10,109 bases of DNA from Comamonadaceae bacterium. Its GTDB lineage: Bacteria; Pseudomonadota; Gammaproteobacteria; Burkholderiales; Burkholderiaceae_C. The stretch spans positions 1-10,109 of the forward strand of contig CANGMW010000078.1 of NCBI GenBank assembly GCA_947454695.1. The letters run 5' to 3'. The stretch's first letter is position 1; every line of letters begins with the position of its first letter. Below the pieces are notes generated by a model. That model made no database searches and had not been told where the DNA came from. It saw only the letters and a program-made list of their open reading frames with translations. A program made the translations under genes and the position numbers. Shown one piece after another: positions 1 to 6,924 of the stretch.

Positions 1-365
1 ACAGCCGCCACAGCGCCCAGCGGGGCTTCACGCTCATTGAAGTGTTGGTCGCCTTGGGGATTGTGGCGGTCACGCTGATGGCGGGCTTACGCGCGAGTGC
101 CGCTTTGAGCGGGAATGTGGCGCGGCAGTCGGAGCAAATGCTGGCCCAGCTGTGCGCTGAGAACGCGTTGGTCACGCTGCGCTTGTCCAAGCAAATGCCC
201 GCCGTAGGCGAGAGCACCGCGGCTTGCACGCAAGCGGGCCGCCCCTTCACCGTTCGCCTGAACGCCCAGCCCACGCCCAACCCGAATTTTTTACGGGTTG
301 AAGTTCAGGTGCTCAACGAGGGCGAGCAACGCCTGAGTCTGGTCACCGTGGTGGGGCGGCAGTGA
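1..365 (+). CDS. gspI: Type II secretion minor pseudopilin GspI (5' partial)
   Basis: Minor pseudopilin of the T2SS. In the family it joins GspJ and GspK to form the tip complex that starts pseudopilus assembly in the inner membrane and periplasm. The frame is open from base 3, and 120 codons are visible before the TGA at 363-365. The visible part holds a class III prepilin signal, RGFTLIEVLVALGIVAV: the cleavage-site Gly is codon 24-26, followed by Phe at +1 and Glu at +5, then a hydrophobic helix. Only the few residues of the basic leader and the start codon are missing to the left. A GTG at 42-44 lies inside the signal helix and is not a credible start. Two cysteines (in QLCAEN and AACTQAG) could pair in the periplasm, which is inference. 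The assignment to GspI rather than GspH rests on size, the LCAEN-type segment and its place just before gspJ and gspK. Confidence 0.9.
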   Translation, partial: SRHSAQRGFTLIEVLVALGIVAVTLMAGLRASAALSGNVARQSEQMLAQLCAENALVTLRLSKQMPAVGESTAACTQAGRPFTVRLNAQPTPNPNFLRVEVQVLNEGEQRLSLVTVVGRQ

Positions 366-1033
366 TGCGCCGTCAACAGGCCGGCTTCACCCTGATTGAG
401 CTGTTGGTGGCCATCGGGGTCATGGCCCTCATGGCCACCTTGAGCTGGCGCAGCCTGGACGGCATGTCACGCACCCAAAACCAAGTGCAAGCGCACAGCG
501 ATGCCGTGTTGACGGTGCAAGCGGCGATGGACCAGTGGCGCTTTGACCTGGATGCGCTGGTCGAGCTGGCGCAGACCAAATCGCTGGACTGGGATGGCCG
601 CGCCCTGCGGCTGACGCGCGGCAGCAGCAGCGCGCCGGGTGACGGCGCTTTGGTGGTGGCGTGGTCGGTTCGCAATGTGGCGGGTACGCCGCAGTGGCTG
701 CGCTGGCAGTCGACGCCGGTTCGCACACGCGGCGAATGGCAAAACGCGTGGGACAAGGCCGCGCAATGGGCGCAAAACCCGGGGGATGACGACAAAAAAT
801 ACGAAGTCCCCTTGATGCCTGTCACGGGGTGGCAAATTTTTTATTTCAGAAATGACGCGTGGAGCAACCCGCTGTCCAGCGATGGCGCCTCTGCCGCGGC
901 ATCGGGTACGGCCACAGACGGGCTCGCGCCCGATGGCCTGCGACTGATGCTCACGCTGCCGGACAACGCGGTCCTGCCCGGCGTGCTCACGCGCGACTGG
1001 GTGCGCCCCAGCCTCAGCGGGGCCAAATCATGA
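365..1033 (+). CDS. gspJ: Type II secretion minor pseudopilin GspJ
   Basis: Minor pseudopilin, 222 residues, a usual size for the family. Known GspJ binds GspI and GspK in the pseudopilus tip. The N-terminus MRRQQAGFTLIELLVAIGV is a textbook prepilin signal: short basic leader, cleavage after Gly7, Phe8 at +1 and Glu12 at +5, then a hydrophobic helix to about residue 30. The C-terminal half carries the GWQIFYF segment typical of GspJ beta strands and a Ser/Ala/Gly-rich loop around residues 171-184. The ATG at 365 overlaps the gspI stop by one base (TGATG). An in-frame GTG at 362 would add one residue and cannot be excluded. The coupling implies translation is tied to gspI. The gene ends in an ATGA overlap with gspK. 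Confidence 0.95.
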   Translation: MRRQQAGFTLIELLVAIGVMALMATLSWRSLDGMSRTQNQVQAHSDAVLTVQAAMDQWRFDLDALVELAQTKSLDWDGRALRLTRGSSSAPGDGALVVAWSVRNVAGTPQWLRWQSTPVRTRGEWQNAWDKAAQWAQNPGDDDKKYEVPLMPVTGWQIFYFRNDAWSNPLSSDGASAAASGTATDGLAPDGLRLMLTLPDNAVLPGVLTRDWVRPSLSGAKS

Positions 1034-2007
1034 GGCCAGGCACGCCGCAACAGAGGGGCGCTGCGCTCATCATGGCCATGCTCACGGTGGCGCTGGTCAC
1101 CAGCCTAGCTGGTCTGGCGCTTTGGCAGCAGTGGCGCAGCGTGGCGGTGGAGACTGCGCAAAAAACCCGACTCCAATCGCTGTGGGTGCTGACCGGCGCA
1201 CAGGACTGGGCGCGGCTCATCCTGCGTGAAGATGGCCGCTCCGGTGGCCCTGATCATTTGGGCGAGCCGTGGGCGGTGCCGCTGGCGGAAGCCCGGCTGT
1301 CGACATTTCTGGCCGCCGACAAAACCGTGCAAGACGATGACCCACTGCTGCCTCAGGCCTTTTTGTCGGGCAGCATCACCGATTTGCAAGGGCGTCTGAA
1401 TGTGCAAAACCTGGTGGTCGATGGGCAAGTCTCCGAGCCCGATTTGCTCGCTTTTGCCAAACTGTTTGCCCTGCTCAAACTCCCCCCCGAAGAGTTGCAA
1501 GTTCTGGTCTACAAGCTGCGCCTGGCCCGCAACACCACCGCCAGTCCGAACGATCAGGGCACGCAGTCCCTACAGCCCTTGCAGCCACAACGCATAGAAC
1601 AGCTGGGTTGGCTGGGCGTGTCGGCGGCCAGTTTGGCGCGCTTGCAACCCTTCATCACCCTTTTGCCGGTTGCCACCCCCGTGAACTTGAACACCGCCAG
1701 CGCTGAGGTCATTTATGCCTGCATCCCGTCATTGACCCTGGCGCAAGCGCAACGCTTGGTCAACCAGCGCCAGCTCCTGCATTTTCAAACGCTGGCCGAT
1801 GTGAGCAAGGTGGTGGCTGAGACCAACGGCCAGCTGAGCGACGCGCGTCATGGTGTGAAGACTCGGTTCTTTGAAATCCGGGGCCGCTTGCGACAAGACC
1901 AGCTGGTGGTCGAACAGCGGGCGGTGGTGCAGCGTGACGATCTGGTCGTCAAGGTGTTGTGGCGCCAAGACGGCGCGCCCACCCCGCTGCCGCCCACCCT
2001 ACAATGA
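1030..2007 (+). CDS. gspK: Type II secretion minor pseudopilin GspK
   Basis: Large minor pseudopilin of 325 residues, which by family knowledge caps the pseudopilus tip in complex with GspI and GspJ. The N-terminus has the GspK-type prepilin signal QQRGAALIMAMLTVALV: cleavage after Gly10, Ala at +1, and a non-acidic residue (Met) at +5 where other pseudopilins have Glu, which is normal for GspK. The hydrophobic helix runs to about residue 35. The globular part includes GSITDLQGRLNVQNL (near residues 114-128) and the family-typical helix-hairpin-helix-like segment starting VNLNTASAEVIYAC (near residue 218). The frame is open upstream to about 859, but the ATG at 1030 forms an ATGA overlap with the gspJ stop and places the signal correctly. 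Sixteen bases separate it from gspL. Confidence 0.96.
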   Translation: MRPGTPQQRGAALIMAMLTVALVTSLAGLALWQQWRSVAVETAQKTRLQSLWVLTGAQDWARLILREDGRSGGPDHLGEPWAVPLAEARLSTFLAADKTVQDDDPLLPQAFLSGSITDLQGRLNVQNLVVDGQVSEPDLLAFAKLFALLKLPPEELQVLVYKLRLARNTTASPNDQGTQSLQPLQPQRIEQLGWLGVSAASLARLQPFITLLPVATPVNLNTASAEVIYACIPSLTLAQAQRLVNQRQLLHFQTLADVSKVVAETNGQLSDARHGVKTRFFEIRGRLRQDQLVVEQRAVVQRDDLVVKVLWRQDGAPTPLPPTLQ

Positions 2008-2036
2008 GCACAACACCCTCTGTATGCGCACGCTGA
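2004..2036 (+). other. Possible ten-codon coupling ORF between gspK and gspL
   Basis: An ATG at 2004 overlaps the gspK stop codon (ATGA, 2004-2007). It opens a ten-codon frame, MSTTPSVCAR, that ends with TGA at 2034-2036, ten bases beyond the first base of the gspL start (2024). It is in a different frame from gspL. Ribosomes finishing gspK could restart here and end beside the gspL start, which has no clear Shine-Dalgarno sequence. That role is inference, and the frame may be chance because ATGA overlaps need only four bases. Confidence 0.2.
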
Positions 2037-3277
2037 TCATCACCCTGCCTCTGACTTTACCGTCCGAGGCCCTGCCTTGCGAAACCACGCTGATCGATGA
2101 CAGCGGGGCCATCGTGCGCGCGCAGACGACCCCCTTGGGTCTGCTGCCACAAGCGCAAGGCACCGACGTGGTGGTGCTGGTACCGGTGCAAAAGCTGGCC
2201 TGGCACCAGGTGAGCCTGCCGCGGGGCACGCTCGGTCGCGGCTATTTTCAAGAGGCACAGTCACCGCGGCTGCGCACCGTGCTCGAAGGTCTGCTGGAAG
2301 ACCGTTTGCTGGACGACCCGGCTGAGCTGCACATGGCTTTGCAAGCGCAGGCCCAGACCGAGCAAGCCTGCTGGGTCGCCGTGTGCGACCGCGCCTGGCT
2401 GAGTGCGTGGCTGGGCGCGCTGGACCAGGCCGCACAGGCTGTGAGCCGCATCGTGCCCGAGTTGGCGCCCTCCGTGGCAGCTGATGAACAGACTTCAGCG
2501 TTGTACGTGATGGGCGCCCCGGAGCGCGCACAGGTGGCCCACGTCAGCACTCAAGGTCTGCGTCTGTTGCCCCTGAACAGCGAGTCGGTGGCCCTGCTGA
2601 ATGCCGGCCTGCCGGCCGATTCAAATGACTCGTTGGCTGTGTGGGCGGAACCCGGCGTGGCCGAACTGGCCGAACACCTGTTCAAGCAACCCGCGGCCCT
2701 GTTGGGCCGCGCGCAACGTGCGGCGCAGGCGCTGCAAAACGGCTGGGATCTGGCCCAATTTGATTTGATGCGTACACGTCGCACCCGCACCCGCAAGCAG
2801 CTGCTCCAACTGCTCAACACCCTGTGGCGCTCGCCGGTGTGGCGTCCCGCGCGGTTTGCGTTGTTGGCGCTGGTGCTGGTCAACCTGGTCGGACTCAATT
2901 GGCTGGCCGGCGCCCTACACGCCGATCAGGCCAAGCAACAGGCCGCGATCCAAACGGTGCTGCTGAGCACCTTTCCCGACGTGCGCGTGGTGGTGGATGC
3001 GCCCGCCCAGATGGCCCGCGCAGTGGCCGATTTACAGCGCCAAAGCGGTACCGCCGCCCGGCACGATCTGGAGACCTTACTCGCGCAGTTTGAACTCGCC
3101 GCCCCCGGCTCGGGCGGACCCAAGGCTTTGCGCTACACCGCAGGCGAACTGCAACTGCAGGGCTTATCGCCTGACGCCGCGCCTTTGCGCGACATCACCG
3201 CGCGCTTGCAGACCCAAGGCTACAACGCGCGCTGGGACAACAGCACTTTGGTCATCTCCTCGGAGGGTCGCCCATGA
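2024..3277 (+). CDS. gspL: Type II secretion inner-membrane platform protein GspL
   Basis: Bitopic inner-membrane protein of 417 residues. In the family the cytoplasmic part recruits the ATPase GspE and the periplasmic part pairs with GspM. Residues 1-250 form the actin-like cytoplasmic region, with DVVVLVPVQKLAWHQVSLP near residues 48-66 and the conserved NGWDLAQFDL motif at 239-248. A basic stretch (RTRRTRTRK, 250-258) precedes one membrane segment at about 277-298. A periplasmic ferredoxin-like domain follows, with a final GYNARWDNSTLVIS strand. The frame is open further upstream, but the extension is a shadow of gspK and only the ATG at 2024 gives a GspL-like N-terminus (MRTLIITLPL). No convincing ribosome binding site precedes it, so translation probably depends on reinitiation after gspK. 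The stop overlaps the gspM start (ATGA). Confidence 0.95.
   Translation: MRTLIITLPLTLPSEALPCETTLIDDSGAIVRAQTTPLGLLPQAQGTDVVVLVPVQKLAWHQVSLPRGTLGRGYFQEAQSPRLRTVLEGLLEDRLLDDPAELHMALQAQAQTEQACWVAVCDRAWLSAWLGALDQAAQAVSRIVPELAPSVAADEQTSALYVMGAPERAQVAHVSTQGLRLLPLNSESVALLNAGLPADSNDSLAVWAEPGVAELAEHLFKQPAALLGRAQRAAQALQNGWDLAQFDLMRTRRTRTRKQLLQLLNTLWRSPVWRPARFALLALVLVNLVGLNWLAGALHADQAKQQAAIQTVLLSTFPDVRVVVDAPAQMARAVADLQRQSGTAARHDLETLLAQFELAAPGSGGPKALRYTAGELQLQGLSPDAAPLRDITARLQTQGYNARWDNSTLVISSEGRP
3262..3267 (+). promoter_or_regulatory. Strong Shine-Dalgarno site for gspM
   Basis: GGAGGG lies six bases upstream of the gspM ATG at 3274, inside the end of gspL. It is the clearest ribosome binding site in the operon; most other starts here have only weak or no purine-rich matches. 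It supports the chosen gspM start and may let GspM be made at a rate partly independent of gspL translation, which is inference. Confidence 0.65.
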
Positions 3278-3774
3278 AGTGGCCCGAACTGCTCACGCTC
3301 GTGCGATCGCGCTGGCAGCAACTCGCACCACGCGAACAATCACTGATCAGCTTCGCAGCGCTTTTGCTCGCTGTGCTGGTGGTCTGGTGGGTGTTGGTGT
3401 CGCCGGCCCTGCGGGTGGTGCGCCAGTCCGACCAACAAACGCAAACCTTGCAAGCCCGACTCCAACGCATGCAGTCATTGCAAGCCCAAGCGCAAGCGCT
3501 GCAAGGTCGCCCGGTCATCGGTTTTGACGAAGCGGTGCGCGCGCTGGAGCGTGTCACCCAAGACACCCTGGCGGACACGGCACGCCTGACCCTCGTGGGC
3601 GAGCGCGCCAGCGTCACCGTGCAAGGCAGCAGCGCCGATGCCCTGTCGCAATGGCTGACCCAAGCCCGCCTCAACGCGCGCGCCGTGCCGCTGGAAGCCC
3701 AGCTGCAGCGCGAAGACAGCGATCAAGGCGCCGTCTGGCGCGGCACCTTGGTCCTGGATTTGCCGGGTCGCTGA
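3274..3774 (+). CDS. gspM: Type II secretion inner-membrane platform protein GspM
   Basis: Small bitopic inner-membrane protein of 166 residues, the usual family length, which stabilises and dimerises with GspL. A short cytoplasmic part (1-23) contains LAPREQSLI, typical of GspM. It is followed by one membrane helix at about 24-43, then a Gln/Leu/Ala-rich coiled coil at about 47-77. Within this the segments LQARLQRMQS and LQAQAQALQG follow each other at a ten-residue spacing. The C-terminal periplasmic ferredoxin-like domain contains ERASVTVQGSSADALSQWL and ends GTLVLDLPGR. The start is fixed by the ATGA overlap with gspL and by a GGAGGG ribosome binding site. gspN begins seven bases after the stop. 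Sequence conservation in GspM is low, so the call leans on architecture and position as well as motif. Confidence 0.93.
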   Translation: MKWPELLTLVRSRWQQLAPREQSLISFAALLLAVLVVWWVLVSPALRVVRQSDQQTQTLQARLQRMQSLQAQAQALQGRPVIGFDEAVRALERVTQDTLADTARLTLVGERASVTVQGSSADALSQWLTQARLNARAVPLEAQLQREDSDQGAVWRGTLVLDLPGR

Positions 3775-3781
3775 AGCTTCT

Positions 3782-4579
3782 ATGGCACAGCCCATCAGCC
3801 TTTCCAATCCCACCAGTTCCTGGCGCTGGGCGCTGGCCGGCGGCCTGCTCGGCCTGGTCCTCACGCTGGTGATTTGGGCGCCCGCACGCTGGCTCGCAGC
3901 CGGCGTGGAGCGGGCCTTGGGTGATCGGGTTCGCCTGAGCGATGTGCGGGGCAGTGTGTGGCAAGGCTCCACCCAGCTCACCCTCACGGCCGGTGCCGGC
4001 AGCGTGGACGGGATTTCTCTGCCGGGCAGGCTGGATTGGCAACTTAGTCCCTCTTGGACAGGGGCTGTTGCTCATGTGAGCGCACACTGCTGCATGACCC
4101 AGCCGCTTCAAATCCGCCTGGCCGTCGTGGGCCTGAACCGCTTGCAGCTGGCCGTATCGGACGCGGTCTCGCAATGGCCGGCCAGCTTGCTGTCGGGGCT
4201 GGGCACCCCCTGGAACACCATCCAAGCCCGCGGTCAACTCCAGCTCAACACCCGGGGCGTGCGTGCCGTGGTGCAAGGCGGCGAAGTACAACTCGAAGGG
4301 CAAGTGCAGCTTGACGCGATCAACATGGCCTCGCGCTTGTCGACCTTGCAACCGATGGGCAGTTACCGCTTCACGCTGCAAGGCGGACGCCCCAGCACCG
4401 TGGCGCTCACGACCCTGGAGGGCAGTCTTGACCTCTCAGGCCAAGGCCAGTGGGACGCACAGGGCTTGCATTTTCAAGGAGAAGCCAAGGCCAACGCGGA
4501 CCGCGTGGGAGCTTTGTCCAACCTGCTCAACATCATCGGCCGGCGCGAAGGCGCGCGCGCCATCATCCAAGTGAACTAA
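3782..4579 (+). CDS. gspN: Type II secretion accessory protein GspN
   Basis: GspN of 265 residues, an accessory T2SS protein present in only some systems and of unclear mechanism. It has one N-terminal membrane helix (about 14-33, within RWALAGGLLGLVLTLVIW) and a periplasmic beta-rich domain. Recognisable family features are RGSVWQG at 56-62, LPGRLDWQL at 80-88 and the closing stretch LLNIIGRREGARAIIQV. A vicinal cysteine pair (Cys103, Cys104) lies in AHCCMTQPL; it might form a disulfide with a partner or a rare vicinal bridge, which is speculation. The ATG at 3782 follows the gspM stop by seven bases without a good ribosome binding site, so coupling is likely. gspD begins 17 bases after the stop, an arrangement in which the accessory gene sits directly before the secretin gene. 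Confidence 0.9.
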   Translation: MAQPISLSNPTSSWRWALAGGLLGLVLTLVIWAPARWLAAGVERALGDRVRLSDVRGSVWQGSTQLTLTAGAGSVDGISLPGRLDWQLSPSWTGAVAHVSAHCCMTQPLQIRLAVVGLNRLQLAVSDAVSQWPASLLSGLGTPWNTIQARGQLQLNTRGVRAVVQGGEVQLEGQVQLDAINMASRLSTLQPMGSYRFTLQGGRPSTVALTTLEGSLDLSGQGQWDAQGLHFQGEAKANADRVGALSNLLNIIGRREGARAIIQVN

Positions 4580-4596
4580 CACCGGACTCACTGCGT

Positions 4597-6924
4597 ATGA
4601 CATCCAAACTTTCTCCTCACCCATCGCGCTCGACGCTGGCCCTGGCCATCTCGATGCTGGCCGTGGCCAGCGCCACCGGCTGGACTGAAGGCGCGCAGGC
4701 GCAAGGCATGACGGTCACCGAGATCGTTGAAAGCCAGATCACCGCACCCGCACCCACATCTGCCGCCAGCACGCCGGCGGCGACTCCGGCCCGACCCGGC
4801 GCACCGATGGCCGCCACGGCTGCACCTTCCCAAGCACCCAAGGGCGCCGCTGCCCGACACAAAAAATCCAATGCGACCGCTGCGGCTCAGGCCAACGCGA
4901 GCAGCAGCGTGCGGCGCGGCGAACCCATCACGCTGAACTTCACCAACGCCGACATTGAAGCCGTCGCCCGCACCATGGCCACCTTGACCGGACGCAATGT
5001 GGTGGTGGACCCGCGCGTCAAAGGCGTGATCTCGCTGACCACCGAGCGCGCGGTACCACCCGCCGAGGCGTACAGCCAGTTTCTGGCCATGCTGCGCTTG
5101 CAAGGCTTCACCGTGGTGAATGCTGCCGGCCTGGACAAGATCGTGCCCGAGGCCGATGCCAAGCTGCAAAGCGGTGAGGTGTTCTCCAGCAATGTGGTGC
5201 AAGGCAACCAGATCGCCACACAAATTTTCAAGCTCAATTTTGAAAACGCCAACAACCTGTTGCCGGTATTGCGCCCGCTGATCAGCCCCAACAACACGAT
5301 CAACGTCAACCCGGGCAACAACTCGCTGGTCATCACCGACTATGGCGACAACCTGCGTCGGCTGGCGCAAATCATTGCGGCCATGGATGTCTCCAACGCC
5401 ACCGAGGTCGAGGTGATCACGCTCAAGCATGCGCTGGCCATGGACCTGGCGCCCCTGATACTGCGCTTGATGGAGTCCGGCGCCAGCGGCGCGGCACCGG
5501 CGGGTGCTGCCGGCGACGGCGCCTTCAAGACCACGCTGATGGCTGAGCCGCGCAGCAATGCGCTCATCCTGCGCGCGGCCAACGGGGCCAAACACGCGCT
5601 GGCCAAATCCCTGATTGAGCGACTCGACCGCCCCACTTCGGCCGACGAGAGCGGCAACATCCATGTGGTGTATTTGAAAAACGCCGACGCCACCAAACTG
5701 GCGGGCACCTTGCGATCGGCCATCAACACCGGCAGCTCAGGCAGCACGGGCACCAGCGCAGTGATGTCTCCCACCACGACCAGCCCAAGCAGTGCGGGTG
5801 CGATGTCGGCCAGCACCGCCTCCAACCAGGCCACCACCGGCGGGCAAGTGCAGGCGGACCCGGCCACCAACTCGCTCATCATCACCGCGCCTGAGCCGCA
5901 GTACCGTCAGCTGCGCGCGGTGATTGAAAAACTCGACGCACGACGTGCGCAGGTATTTGTCGAGAGCATGATCGCCGAAGTCAATGCGGACAAAGCGATG
6001 GAGCTCGGCGTGCAGTGGCAAGGTGTCATGGGCAACCCCGGCGACTCACGCGTGGGCGTGATGGGTACCAACTTCGGTGTCGGCGGGGCCAATATCATCG
6101 GCTTGTCCGGCGCCGCCAATGGCGCGATCACGCCCTCCACCGGTCTGAATGTGGGCGTGGCCAACCAGGTCAACGGCGTGTACGTGCTGGGCTTTCTGGC
6201 CCGTGCGCTGCAGGCCAACGGCGACGGCAACATTCTGTCCACGCCAAATTTACTGACGCTGGACAATGAAGAAGCCAAGATCGTGATCGGCCAAAACGTG
6301 CCGTTTGTGACCGGCCAGTTCACCAACACCGGCTCGACCGGCGGCGCGGTCAACCCCTTCCAAACGATAGAACGCAAAGACGTGGGCTTGACGCTCAAAG
6401 TCAAACCGCAAATCAGCGAGAACGGCACCATCAAGCTGGCCATCTACCAGGAGGTCTCCAGCGTGCAGGCGTCCTCGGTCGGCTCGGCCACCGGCCTCAT
6501 CACCAACAAACGATCCATTGAATCGAATGTGCTGGTCAACGACGGCTCGATCGTGGTGCTGGGTGGTTTGCTGCAGGACGAGTTCGCCACCAGCGAACAA
6601 AAAGTGCCGTTCCTGGGTGACATCCCGATTCTGGGCGGCCTGTTCCGTGGTGAATCCAAGAGCCGCAAGAAAACCAACCTGATGGTGTTCCTGCGCCCGC
6701 TCGTCGTGCGCGACGCGGCCAGCACCGAAGCACTCTCGCTGGACCGCTACGGCCAAATGCGCGCCACGCAACAGGAGATGCAACCCAAAGCCAGCAACGA
6801 CATCCCGCTGGAGAAGTCACCGGTCATGCCGGTGTTGCCACCTTCCCCACTGGGGGCCAAAGCTGCCCCGACCGGCAACGCGCCTGCCCCAGCCGTCCCA
6901 GCAAAGCCTGCCAACGCACCATGA
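4597..6924 (+). CDS. gspD: Type II secretion secretin GspD
   Basis: Outer-membrane secretin, 775 residues, forming the multimeric exit pore. A signal peptide covers residues 1 to about 36 (likely cut after AQA). Then comes an unusual Ala/Pro/Thr/Lys-rich linker (about 50-105), the N0 domain (about 110-185, from PITLNFTNADIEAVARTMA), N1 and N2 (about 205-345), and N3 (about 352-440) with a Ser/Thr/Gly low-complexity insertion at 379-413. The C-terminal secretin domain (about 440-705) includes a Gly-rich gate region and the signature KVPFLGDIPILGGLFR at 669-684. A 70-residue tail ends in Pro/Ala repeats. The system-specific N0 and the absence of AMIN domains point to GspD rather than the pilus secretin PilQ. 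The frame is open upstream to about 4450 inside gspN, but the ATG at 4597 begins the signal peptide. The stop overlaps gspE (ATGA). Confidence 0.97.
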   Translation: MTSKLSPHPSRSTLALAISMLAVASATGWTEGAQAQGMTVTEIVESQITAPAPTSAASTPAATPARPGAPMAATAAPSQAPKGAAARHKKSNATAAAQANASSSVRRGEPITLNFTNADIEAVARTMATLTGRNVVVDPRVKGVISLTTERAVPPAEAYSQFLAMLRLQGFTVVNAAGLDKIVPEADAKLQSGEVFSSNVVQGNQIATQIFKLNFENANNLLPVLRPLISPNNTINVNPGNNSLVITDYGDNLRRLAQIIAAMDVSNATEVEVITLKHALAMDLAPLILRLMESGASGAAPAGAAGDGAFKTTLMAEPRSNALILRAANGAKHALAKSLIERLDRPTSADESGNIHVVYLKNADATKLAGTLRSAINTGSSGSTGTSAVMSPTTTSPSSAGAMSASTASNQATTGGQVQADPATNSLIITAPEPQYRQLRAVIEKLDARRAQVFVESMIAEVNADKAMELGVQWQGVMGNPGDSRVGVMGTNFGVGGANIIGLSGAANGAITPSTGLNVGVANQVNGVYVLGFLARALQANGDGNILSTPNLLTLDNEEAKIVIGQNVPFVTGQFTNTGSTGGAVNPFQTIERKDVGLTLKVKPQISENGTIKLAIYQEVSSVQASSVGSATGLITNKRSIESNVLVNDGSIVVLGGLLQDEFATSEQKVPFLGDIPILGGLFRGESKSRKKTNLMVFLRPLVVRDAASTEALSLDRYGQMRATQQEMQPKASNDIPLEKSPVMPVLPPSPLGAKAAPTGNAPAPAVPAKPANAP

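Noticed and set aside
859..1029. Upstream start for gspK inside gspJ
   Set aside because: It would bury the prepilin signal more than 50 residues in. The ATG at 1030 gives a correct short leader and an ATGA overlap.
1871..2023. Upstream extension of the gspL frame into gspK
   Set aside because: The extension translates to a Cys/Arg/Trp-rich stretch unlike any GspL N-terminus, and the gspK frame explains these bases.
3448..3487. Repeated ten bases TTGCAAGCCC thirty bases apart in gspM
   Set aside because: It reflects the Leu-Gln-Ala coiled-coil coding in gspM rather than a DNA element.
3671..4381. Minus-strand open frame of 236 codons opposite gspM and gspN
   Set aside because: Shadow of the high-GC coding frame. 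The composition is atypical and there is no domain.
4450..4596. Upstream extension of the gspD frame into gspN
   Set aside because: The extra residues are Arg/Pro-rich shadow sequence. A proper signal peptide begins at the ATG at 4597.
4588..5664. Long minus-strand open frame (358 codons) antisense to gspD
   Set aside because: Its product is rich in Gly, Arg, His and Gln with no recognisable domain, as expected from the third-position GC bias of gspD read backwards. It lies wholly against a well-supported gene.
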